DNA from: Ligustrum vulgare
Lineage: Eukaryota > Streptophyta > Magnoliopsida > Lamiales > Oleaceae
Assembly: GCA_963555705.1 (NCBI GenBank)
Contig: OY743174.1
Location: 56,876,234-56,940,233, forward strand
DNA length: 64,000 nt
Direction: 5' to 3'
The first letter of the stretch is position 1, and the number at the start of each line of letters is the position of its first letter. Below, piece by piece: positions 10,397 through 21,100 of this stretch. Under the pieces are notes generated by a model. It was not told the DNA's origin. It ran no database searches and worked only from the letters and a program-made list of their open reading frames with translations. The position numbers were made by a program, and so were the translations under genes.

Positions 10397-11403
10397 CAGT
10401 TTATGTTGATGATTTAAATCTTATTGGAACTCCAGAAGAGCTCAACAAAACTGCTGATTACTTGAAAAATGAATTTGAGATGAAAGATTTGGGAAAAACC
10501 AAATTTTGCCTTGGGTTGCAAATTGAACATATTTCAGAATGACTATTTGTTCATCAATCTTCATATACAGAAAAGGTTTTGAATTGATTTTATATGGATA
10601 CAACACATCCATTGACACCACCAATGGTCGTTCGATCACTTGATCCAAAAAATGATCCATTTCGCCCACTTGAAGATGGGGAAAATGTTCTTGGTCCAGA
10701 AGTACCATATCTAAGTGCAATTGAAGCATTATCATATCTTGCAAATTGCACTAGACCTGATATAGCTTTTTCTGTAAATCTACTCGCAAGATATAGTTCT
10801 GCACCAACTCAAAGGCATTGGAATGGTGTTAAACACATTCTTCGTTACCTAAAAGGTACTGTTGATATGGGATTATTTTATTCTCACAATTTGGGATCTT
10901 CTTTAGTGGGATATGTAGATGCAGGTTATCTCTCTGATCCACATCAAACAAAATCGCAAACAGGATATGTGTTTACACGTGGTGGGACGGCTATATCATG
11001 GAGATCCGTGAAGCAAACTTTGACAGCAACATCTTCAAATCATTCAGAAATTATTGCAATCCATGAAACAAGTCGAGAATGTATATGGTTGAGAAACATG
11101 ACTCATCATATCCAATCATCATGTGGATTAGCTTCGACAAAAGATAGTCCAATGATATTGTATGAAGATAATGCAGCTTGTATTGCACAACTTAAAGGAG
11201 GCTTTATCAAAGGAGATAGAACAAAGCACATTTCTCCAAAATTCTTCTATACACATGAGCTTCAGAAAGCAGGTGATATCGATGTTCAACAAATTCGATC
11301 AAATGATAATGTGGCAGACTTATTCACTAAAGCATTACCGACATCTACACTCAAGAAATTGATATATGAGATAGGAATGCGTCGGCTCAGCGATTTACGA
11401 TGA
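10396..11403 (+). pseudogene. copia pol, residual RT and RNase H
   Basis: The frame opens at VYVDDLNLIG, the catalytic YVDD of RT. All RT sequence upstream of it (fingers and most of the palm) is missing. The connection KNEFEMKDLGKTKFCLGLQI follows, with stops near 10540 and 10584. A long open stretch from 10594 encodes RNase H (GYVDAGYLSDPHQTKSQTGYV, YEDNAACIAQ, TKHISPKFFYTHEL, NVADLFTKALP) and ends at TGA 11401. In the first RNase H motif the common D-A-D/D-W pattern reads DAGYLSD, so even this domain may be inactive. Confidence 0.88.
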
Positions 11404-11614
11404 CTAATATCAGGGGGAGTAGCTGTACTCTTTTTCCTTCGTCTAGGTTTTATCCCACTGGGGTTTCCTAGTAAGGTTTTAATGATGCAACATTTATTTT
11501 CATACTCCACAATGACTGTACTCTTTTCCTTAGCTTAAGTTTTATCCCACTGAATTTTCTTAAGCAAGGTTTTAAACGAGGCAGACATTGAATATTAGGT
11601 CATTCAAGGGGGAG
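11404..11614 (+). repeat. Copia 3' untranslated region with imperfect duplication and polypurine tract
   Basis: The phrase GTACTCTTTTTCCTT...GTTTTATCCCACTG...AAGGTTTTAA occurs twice (about 11424-11482 and 11518-11575). A purine tract AAGGGGGAG at 11606-11614 immediately precedes the 3' LTR and fits the plus-strand primer site. A second AGGGGGAG at about 11412 is a relic of the same motif. Confidence 0.75.
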
Positions 11615-11823
11615 TGTTATAAATATCTTGAGTGTGAATGACCCATTATACCCTTGTAAAGTTTATATTATTACAATTGTACCATTATCTACCCCTATAA
11701 ATATGGTACTTTACTCCTTCATTTTACATACAATTGGAGTACATAAATTCTCTCTCTATCTCTATATTCTCTCTAATATTTTGATAGTCTTGTTCTCTCT
11801 AATACTTTGATAGTTTTACAACA
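11615..11823 (+). repeat. 3' LTR of the copia element
   Basis: This 209-bp LTR is collinear with the 5' LTR, with scattered substitutions and an extra CTCTATCTCTATATTCT-like stretch near 11755. It ends TTTACAACA and is followed by the target duplication AATAC. Confidence 0.92.
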
Positions 11824-11828
11824 AATAC

Positions 11829-13148
11829 TACAATCCTCTAGCCAGGCCGTTGATTATTTTTTTACCGCCTAATACACGTGTTTCCACTTTCCAGTGCTCT
11901 GTTGCAATTGATTTATATATTATATTATTTTTTATTTTTATAGTTTATGATTTAATGCATGTAAAAAGACAATGATTACATGTTTTAAAAGTGCAATCAT
12001 ATATTGTCCTAACCAATCATCAAATTCTTTATTTTTTTTTTCTATTTAATTATTTTAATCCAATTTGTTGTCCATTTTTCATATTTGTGAAATGATCGAG
12101 ACGCAGTTGACATGCTTTGCATTGGGTATTGAAATTGTGTGTTGTTTGTTGAGAAAAACTTTTCCACATATAAACAAATAAAATATATTTGTAAAAAAAT
12201 AGTGTATTGAATTTTTTAACAAGTATTATAGTACATGTCCTATTAATGATATTATCATACGTGCTAATGTTAATTTTTAATGAATAATTTTTTTTATTTT
12301 ATAATAATTATTATCTTTTTGGTAATTATTGTATTATTTTAAAATTGAAAAATATGTAATATTGATATCAAATCGAAGATTTTAATGAGAATTAAGGATT
12401 TTAATACAAACTAATACGTGAGAGTAAACTGTAAACATATTGTCCGTAAAACCATCTCTAAGATCAAAGCTAAAAGTTTTATTTTATATTTTTTACTTTT
12501 CCTCAATATCACATTCATTTTAAATTAAGTTGTTTAAATCATATAATACTATCTATAATTTATTAACTAAATTCAATTTAGTCGTAGATGATTAATTCAA
12601 TTCGAGTTATTTTTCTTATCAAATTAAAACAAATAATAAACAAATGAATTTTCAAAGTAAATTCACTTAAGTTATGTTAATTTTTACAACTTAATATTTC
12701 GATCATCCATTCGTCATTTTAACCTTAATTTTTTATTCACTGATAATGTTCATTTTTATTTTTATTATAAATTTAAATAACTACAATTGATTGTAGTTAA
12801 CAATTAGTTCATATAATTTTTATTAAACAATTGATTCGTCAGTATTTTTTATTAAAATATTAAAATATTAATGTAACAATATGAATAAAGAAATTGTCAT
12901 TATAAAGAAAGAAGAATCAATTAATGTAACAAAAATATTTATTTAAATTAATGATTAATTTTCTAGGAAAACGTTTGATATTAAAAATTAATGCTAAAAA
13001 AATCAAAATATACCAAAAAAACTCAATTCTACATCTCATTCTGGAAAGAATGCAATGAAGAACAATATATAAAAAGAAAAGTGTCGATAATAAGGAGAAT
13101 ATGTAAGTAGAGTCTTGCATATATATTGTACGAGCCTAATTTTGTAAT
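11829..13148. other. AT-rich intergenic sequence, no gene seen
   Basis: This is very AT-rich, with many short homopolymer runs and no domain-bearing frame on either strand. No convincing element ends were found. Confidence 0.5.
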
Positions 13149-13155
13149 TTAAAGT

Positions 13156-14192
13156 AGGGATGAACAAATAAACTGTCAACCCGTTAAACTAAATCAAATT
13201 GCAACAAATGGTTTGGTTTGATTTGGAAAAATTTCAAACCACTTTAAACGGTTTTATTTATGTTTCAATTATCAAACCCACGATTTCAAACCGCAACCCG
13301 CTAAATTTTAAACAAATTATAAAAAAAATTGAGGGAAGAAATAGTTAATCAAATTCAAATTGTCATTGAAATTTTTAAGTTATTTTGAGTGCTATTTTGA
13401 TTTCTTTTCTAGTAGAAATGAGTTATAGAATAACTTTTATCAAAATTTGGACGTATTCTATAAAGATTTCTAGCATTTGTCAATTGCAAAAAATGTGAAT
13501 TTTTTTAAGGAATAAAGCTATATTCTAATCTATGCATGTTTGATCCCTCCTAAAAAAATCCAACTTAATTCCCAACTATAACTATTGAATGCCGCAAAAA
13601 AGTTAAAATGAGGCTTATAATTTCCATTGAAGAAATTTATAAACAAATTAGAAGAGAATTTATTATGACACATATTTATAACATACTAAATAGAAGAAAT
13701 ATCCTTGCAGTAATATAATGTATTGTCTTTTATTTATGTGAATAGTTTTGAAAAATAAATCTCATTTTAGTTGCAACCTGCCGAAATAATCCTTTTGCCA
13801 ATGTGGGTTGCATCACGAAAAAAATTCAAGAACACCTTTTGACGAAATTTACGGAATGGTCAGTTTGTATTTCTTAGTTATCGACCATAAAGTTGGTATT
13901 GATCATTTACTCAATGCTATGTATCAATTGTGAAATTTTTGATCTTTGTTATTGGTATATTAATCATTCATTCATTCTTGCATTATCGTACAAGAATGTG
14001 CCTTGGTTTATGATTTACTAATTTATTTGATTGCAACCCGCGGTTTTAAACCGCACCAAACTGCAAAACATGGTTTGGTTTGGTTTAGGAAATGAAATGG
14101 TTTAGTTTGATTTGGAAAATTTTCAAACCATTTTAAACGGTTTAGTTTGAAATTTCGCTACAAACCGCCCAAGCCAAACTGTGTTCACCCCT
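13156..14192. mobile_element. hAT-like non-autonomous element, 1037 bp
   Basis: The ends AGGGATGAACA and TGTTCACCCCT are inverted repeats (one mismatch). The flanks both read TTAAAGT (13149-13155, 14193-14199), a 7-8 bp duplication as expected for hAT elements. Subterminal regions are dense in AAACCGC/GCGGTTT and GGTTTGGTTTG-type words at both ends (13200-13310, 14030-14170), a known feature of hAT transposase-binding regions. It has no transposase. Confidence 0.8.
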
Positions 14193-14199
14193 TTAAAGT

Positions 14200-14880
14200 T
14201 TTTTAAAAAATAAAACCTTATTGAATGTTAAATCCAAAAATCGAGTTAATATATTTGTGGTACAATCGTTAAATCACTTAATTCATGGCCCTTTTCATTG
14301 CAAAGATTATAAAACAATTAATTGGTCTGCAATTTTTACTAAAATATTAAAGTAATAATTATATGTCGTAAAAAATGATTAACTTTATTTTTTTAATTTT
14401 ATTAGCATATATAGACAAAATGACTCATTATATATATATTTTTTATATTTTCATTAATATTTTATTTTATTGACATATAATTAAATTTGCATTTAATTGT
14501 ATTCAATTACTTTATTTTATGTAAATTAATTATAATATTTTGGGGGGTACTATTTCTATTCATGGTAATCAAAAATATTTGGACATTATTTATTTATTTA
14601 TTCTATGCAATATAAGTTTGAAAATTACATTATTTAATTTAAGTTTGAGTAATTGTTTAAAATATATTTTGTATATAACAATTTTCGTGCATCATATGGA
14701 TATGCGCAAGCGCAATCACAAACTGTATGTAGTATTTAAAGTGATTTTTCAAAATTTACGAAAATTCTAATTCATATTTATTTTGAGCATTCTTTGATAA
14801 TTTTTATCATTAATTAAAAAATTGTGTATTCAATTTTTTTTCCCTATTTGTAACGATATTAGTAAAATTATTTCATATTC
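14200..14880. other. AT-rich sequence upstream of the FEN1 promoter
   Basis: No gene or element ends were found. A short frame at 14540-14770 has no recognisable content. Confidence 0.45.
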
Positions 14881-14927
14881 TTCACGGGTTCGATGCTAGT
14901 AATTTGAAAAAACAAAATGTAAAAATT

Positions 14928-15045
14928 CACGTGTTCGGTGATAATAAAGTACAGAGTCTTCTCAGATTTAAAACTCATGAACCCAGACGGATAGGAACAA
15001 TCGATGAACTAGAACAGGCGGGAAAAAGCGTTAATAAAACCCTAA
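14928..15045 (+). promoter_or_regulatory. FEN1 upstream motifs: G-box, E2F site, telo-box
   Basis: Three motifs lie in the 175 bp before the FEN1 start codon: a G-box CACGTG (14928-14933), an E2F-like GGCGGGAAAA (15017-15026) and a telo-box AAACCCTAA (15037-15045). E2F sites and telo-boxes are known in promoters of plant S-phase and replication genes, so their pairing fits FEN1. That they work here is inference; there is no clear TATA box. Confidence 0.65.
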
Positions 15046-15102
15046 TCTTGAGTCCCTCTCTCTTAGCAAAAAGTAGTTTATCTCACTACTTCTCTACCAG
15101 CA

Positions 15103-18100
15103 ATGGGTATTAAGGTATGCATTTCGCCCTCAATTTTATTCCCGTTTACTCTATTTTTTCACTCTAATAACTTTAATTGATGTGAATGATTAGGGTTTAA
15201 TGAAGCTACTGGCAGACAATGCTCCCAAGGCGATGAAGGAGCAGAAATTCGAAAGCTATTTTGGCCGAAAAATCGCAATTGACGCCAGCATGAGCATCTA
15301 CCAATTCCTTGTCCGTAAACTCATTTTTAATGCATTTGTATGTTATTTTACATAGAATTGTGTGAACATATACGTGTAAGTGATATTGTCACTCAGAAAA
15401 GGATTTGGGCGTTCTGCTATTATTTTCAGTTTCTGAACATGATGATTCCCGAAGATAAATGCTCTATACGTTATAATCTGTTTGGCAACTTTTCTTTGTT
15501 TGAATATGCTATTTTCTAGGTAAAATATGAGGTTGAAAACAATGGCGGATCCAGGATTCTTGTCAAGCTAGAGCGGTTGTTACCGTTGACTTTTGACCGT
15601 CAACGGTTGTAATATCGAGATCATTTGTTATTATTTAACTATATAATTTTAAAAATTCTTCCTTTTTCTTCACTTGTACAAGTCTTTTTACACACTTAGT
15701 TAATTTATTTTCTTTATGCATTTTTGTATTGTGTATATGTGTGTATTGTGTTAATTAACTTCATTGTCTTGCTCCAAGCCTTCAATTTGTATGCATTTTA
15801 TCAGTTTTCTTTACATCTGGGGTCAGGTTTTTGGCAAACTCTAAAGTTGATTTCTAGCGTATTCAACTCACATTTCTTCTTTTTGGGTCACTCTCTCGAA
15901 ATAACCAGACTCCAACAGTTAACAATAGATTATGTCAAGAATAATATTGATTATGTAACATAAACTGAAATGGGTTCCACAAAATTCTAATTCATAAATA
16001 ATAACTAAAACCATTAATTTACTAAATATTAGTTAAACTCCTCCTTAATTTAATCATTAGAGATTCAAAGAAAATTAACTTAGTAACAGCAAAAAATTGG
16101 AAATCCCACAAAAAAACACAGATAAATAGTAAATATACACCGTAAAACTCAAACTGCAACATAAAACTTACCGTGGGACGCTCACCGCCGAAAGTCCCGG
16201 AACGATTCCGAGTGTGTTGAAAATGAGAGAAACGGAGATGCTGAGGGAGATCTCCTTGATGGCCTGATGAGTGGTTTGTTGTTGACTGTGTTACTGGTGG
16301 AGGAGCGGCGGTGCGTAGGCTGTGGTCTACAACTCCTCGTTTCCTAGTTGCTGTGTTGCGACTACTGTAGTGCTATACGAGGTTAAATTGGTTTGGTCAA
16401 TTGAATTGGGCCTCTTTTAAAGGCCCAAATAGAAAACAAAAAGCAGCCCAAAGTCCCAAACGTTCTTGGTTCTTCATCTTCTTCCTGCGATCAGACTGCT
16501 GGTTGTTTCTTCACTTTCTTGCCATTTTCATTTTCTGGTGAAGCCAGCTAGCGCGGTCGCGATAGCTAGCCATGTACTAGATCCGCGAAAAGTGGTTTGA
16601 AAAAATGTTTTGTTAAAAATTTATTTGGGGGAATGTATTGTTTATAATAAACAAGTTTACCAAACATAGGCAATTATATTTCCTCACGCTTCTAGACGTA
16701 GATAAGTTTGTTTGCTATATGTTTCAGGAATAAAAATTATGATGGTGTCAGTGAGCGCCTTCTTTTCTTGTGAATGGTAATTGCAGATTGTCGTTGGAAG
16801 AATTGGCACAGAAATGCTCACCAACGAAGCTGGTGAAGTCACAAGGTAATGAAAACAGTAACTAAGGATTCATCTATTAATAGATAGTTTTTCTTCGACA
16901 TCTCATATTAATATATATTTGACTTGTAAATAAACCCTTTTTTTTAGTAAACTGTGAAAATCCATCTATGTTAAAATTGCTCATTCTTTTGCAAAATCCG
17001 ATTTTGGCTTGATAGATGGATGAATGACCAATCTTTTCAAACAATTTTTCCAAGACTTTTTCGGTTAGCGACAAACAAAAACTCTGTTATCAGTGACATA
17101 ATATCCTTACCATCAAATGCCACACCAACTTGGAACCTTGAATTCCTAAGAAATTTTAATGATAGAGACATCGAGGAATTTAGCTCACTTTCAACATTGC
17201 TAGAAAGCATCACTATTGATCCAATATCTTTGGATAAAAGGATTTGGACTGGCCACTCATCTGGATCTTTTTCATGTAAATCCTTCTTGAATTATCTTTA
17301 TGATCTGTCCACTGTATCAAAATTCCCCCAATTCAATTTCATTTGGAAATGTGTGGTTCCTTCGAAAGTCAAAGTTTTTGCACGGTTGGTCTTTTTGGGG
17401 AAGGTTAACACTTGTGATTTGTTACAAATAAAGAGACCGTATTGGTGCATCTCCCCTTCATGTTGCATCATGTGCAGAAAAGATAATGAAACCATTGACC
17501 ATTGATTGATTCATTGTGAATTTGCTAAAGGAATTTGGGATAGAATCATGTATACATTTGGCTTATGGGGTGCATTACCCAGACGATGGGCTGATTTGAT
17601 CCTTATCAAATGGAATTTCGGGGTTAACAAGGAAAAAAATAAGGTGATCTGGAAACTTCTCGTCATGGCAGCAGCTTGGACGATATGGATTGAGAGAAAT
17701 AAGAGGATTTTGAAAATTTTGAGAGGAACTTGGATGACATATGGGATTCGATCCTATATTTCACAAGCTTATGGGCAAGAGCAGCTGATTTATTCAATAC
17801 CTTAGAAATTTTTTTGTTTCGATTAGATCCACTAAGTTCATTATGTACTCTTGATTAAGCATAAAACCAAACCGTTTTGTTGGACTACTTGTCCACAAAG
17901 CTTCTTGTAACCTCCTATGTATTTATTAATAAAATTCTGTTTCTTATCAAAAAAAAAAAAAAATTACCACTTGAATAATCAAGTGTAGAATGCCGTGAAA
18001 TTTGGTTACCCATGAATCCAATTGATATCAATAGACCTATCCAACGTGAAGTTAGGTTTTGAATATTTTTCCATAAATTTGAAACTGTCACTAAAATCAA

Positions 18101-21100
18101 TCTCTTAAATTGGTTGACACAGGAAATTTGATTTGTATAATCATATTATCAAGTGAAAGTAGATTTTGAATAGTATTTTTCCTGCTAAAATTCAGTATGC
18201 TGGGTAAAAATCAATCACACCATAAACACATGCAAATGGCTACATCAGATGCATATGTGATTTTATTTGTTAGATTCTGAATTTTGCATTGTGATTTTGA
18301 TTGTCTGTTCTATCTCCATTTTGATGCATTATGTGATTTGTGAGTTTTGATTCTTTTTTAACCTGATTTGATTTTGACCATTGCAGTTGCAGATTAGCTT
18401 AAACTTAATAATTTTTTTGTTTCTTACTTTTTCTCTGGCTGTTGTCATTGTTTTATTTTGATGGGTTTTGTGTTTTGACGGTGTTTCTTTAGTCATTTAC
18501 AAGGGATGTTCACTAGGACTATCAGACTTTTGGAAGCCGGGATAAAGCCAGTGTAAATTATTCTTTTAACTTCTTTCAATTGTTCTAATTCTTTTCTTAA
18601 CATGCCTCTGCCTGGGTGAAAATGTGTCAGTTTTCCTGAATGTGCACTGGCTTTTGTATATTAGCTATGTTTTTGATGGGATGCCTCCAGATTTGAAGAA
18701 ACAAGAGCTTGCGAAACGGTAATTTTATGTTTTTTTCTGCTAATTGTTTGCCCTACATTCCATAGTTAATTTTTCTTGCTTCTTACTAATTTTTGATTTT
18801 TGTGATGCTTTTTGAATGCAGATACTCAAAAAGAGCTGACGCCACTGACGACTTGAGTGATGCTCTAGAGGTTGGATAATAACTTTTACAGTGTACCATC
18901 CTTGCGAAATTGAAGTTTCCGTTTCTCTGTTTTCCGCACCTGCTGAAACAATGCCTATCGACTCGTTCTTCTCGTTTTATTTTCTATACATATTTTCTTA
19001 TAGTATGAAGGCTGTATTGTCATTGCAGACTGGAAATAAGGAGGATATTGAGAAATTCAGTAAAAGGACAGTTAAGGTAGGCTTATCGATTTCTTTTAGT
19101 TTACATCCTTGTAGCTTGTTAGTCTCCCTTAAACATAAACATCGGTGAACTTTTAATACATTTTCATGACTATCTTTTCGTTGTTTAATGCATTATATAA
19201 TGTTCATCTTTGCTGGTGGCTTTTATAAGTGGATAGACATTAGAGGGGGAAAAAAGAAGAATACGAAGAGAAAGGAAAATGTTGCAAATCTATATAAGTA
19301 CACTCGTTACTTTTCAATTATAGCTTTGGTTGAAGAAAACTTTTCAATCAACCGCATCTTTTTTAAGGACGCGGAACTTATTTTCATCTGTAAAAGAAAA
19401 GATAGAACATCAATTGTTCATGGAAAGGCCTTGTATAGACCCACAGGTTTCTAAGGTAAACTTTCTAAAATCTCTTTATCTTATACTGGAGCTGGTTAGG
19501 ATTGAGCAAAAACTAAGCCTCCGTTTGGTGAACTTGTTTATAAACAAGTTTATAAGGCTCTGTTTGTTAAAAGTTTGTGTTTAAAAACATGTTTTTTTAA
19601 TGTTTTCGAGATAAAATAAGTCGTTGTAAAGTGGAGAGACAAAATATATGTGTTTAAAAAGTGGTTTGGGAAATTTTGTAGAAAAAAAACTTGTTTTGAA
19701 ACAAGTTTACCAAACAAAGGCTAAATAACACATTTTTCAAAATAACTTTTCAACCACATATTTTTCCTCGAAAACACCACATTCTTTGTTTATTATAACA
19801 AAAAACTTTTACCAACCAGAGGCTAAATGTATCAGAGTTTTTCAAAGCGGATGGTATTGCAAGATAATCAGGATTGGGTTCAAGTTTGATTTTATCTTGT
19901 AATGCTAGAGTATATTATGTAATATGCCTTGTGCATGTGACACATTTATTGCTTTGCTTTTCTCCCCTTTTTGGTTTGTGTTGATGTGCTTTTCGTTTTG
20001 CAGGTGACGAAGCAGCACAATGATGACTGCAAAAAACTTCTTAGTCTTATGGGAGTGCCTGTGATTGAGGTACTAAAGCACCTCTCTTACTCTTATAATT
20101 TCCTTTAGTCACACATTTCATTTCATTTCTTTACTTTTTTTTTTTTTTTGAGAACTCTTCACTACATTTTTGCCTTCAGAATTGAGAAATTTCCTTATTA
20201 ATGAAAATTTTCCTTGGTATTATGTTTAGGCTCCTTCCGAAGCAGAAGCACAGTGTGCTGCACTCTGCAAAGCAGACAAGGCATGTATCTTGCATTTTGT
20301 GATTTGGTGATCAGCATGCACTATCTCAATATTCGGAAACTTAAATCCAAAATATATTCACTCACCTTTTGCCAATCTATTAAATAAATTCTCTACGCTC
20401 ATTTTTTATAAGTAAATGCTGATCTTTCTTTTGGTGAACAATTGCAATGTGTACTGTATCTGTTTTCAGCGCATTCCATTTCATGAGTAACAAGTTGAGA
20501 CTCTTCTCATGCACAAGTATTCTGAACAAACTGGTTCAGAAAGATTATGCTAAACGTTCTTTTCACATTAGGTATATGCTGTGGCATCTGAAGACATGGA
20601 TTCCCTAACATTTGGAGCTCCAAGGTTTCTTCGCCATTTAATGGATCCTAGTTCAAAAAAGATCCCAGTAACGGAATTTGAAATCTCAAAAGTACTAAGA
20701 AGTTCATATGCAACTTTCTAATTAATAAATTCTAAGTGCACTCTTTCTAACATTGTATTTTTTTCCAGGTTTTGGAGGAGTTGAACCTGACCATGGACCA
20801 ATTTATAGACCTCTGCATTCTATCTGGTTGTGATTACTGTGACAGCATTCGAGGTACAATGGTTTTACTCGAAACATGTTGCAAAGAATGTGGTGATTAT
20901 TTTATGTATTTCATTAGTAATTGATATAAAATGTGCATCTTGAGATCTATGTTTCTTTTACTGTTCAAATGTGAACATATCCATGAAAATAGGAAAAAAT
21001 ATTATTAAAGTTTACATAATAATGTTATAACTTTTGGATCGACTAATTAAGTTCTATGTCTCTTATTTGTTAGTCCTATTGACTGCGAAAGGCTTGTAAG

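Larger units (their letters stand above)
6458..11823 (+). mobile_element. Ty1/copia retrotransposon with two LTRs, internally defective
   Basis: Matching LTRs at 6458-6649 and 11615-11823 begin TGTTATAAATATCTTG and end TTTACAACA. The 5-bp duplication AATAC flanks the whole element (6453-6457 and 11824-11828). The domain order gag, protease, integrase, RT, RNase H is that of copia. The two LTRs are clearly diverged, including a roughly 17-bp CT-rich length difference near the right end, so the insertion is old. Coding capacity is lost through stops, a frameshift in gag and deletion of the first part of RT. Confidence 0.93.

Noticed and set aside
14886..14895. GGTTCGATGC resembling a tRNA B box
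   Set aside because: No A box, no cloverleaf, and no T-run terminator in place.
18891..19584. Plus-strand open frames in the FEN1 region
   Set aside because: They run through introns 6-7 and the coding exon at 19029-19076 in frames not used by FEN1.
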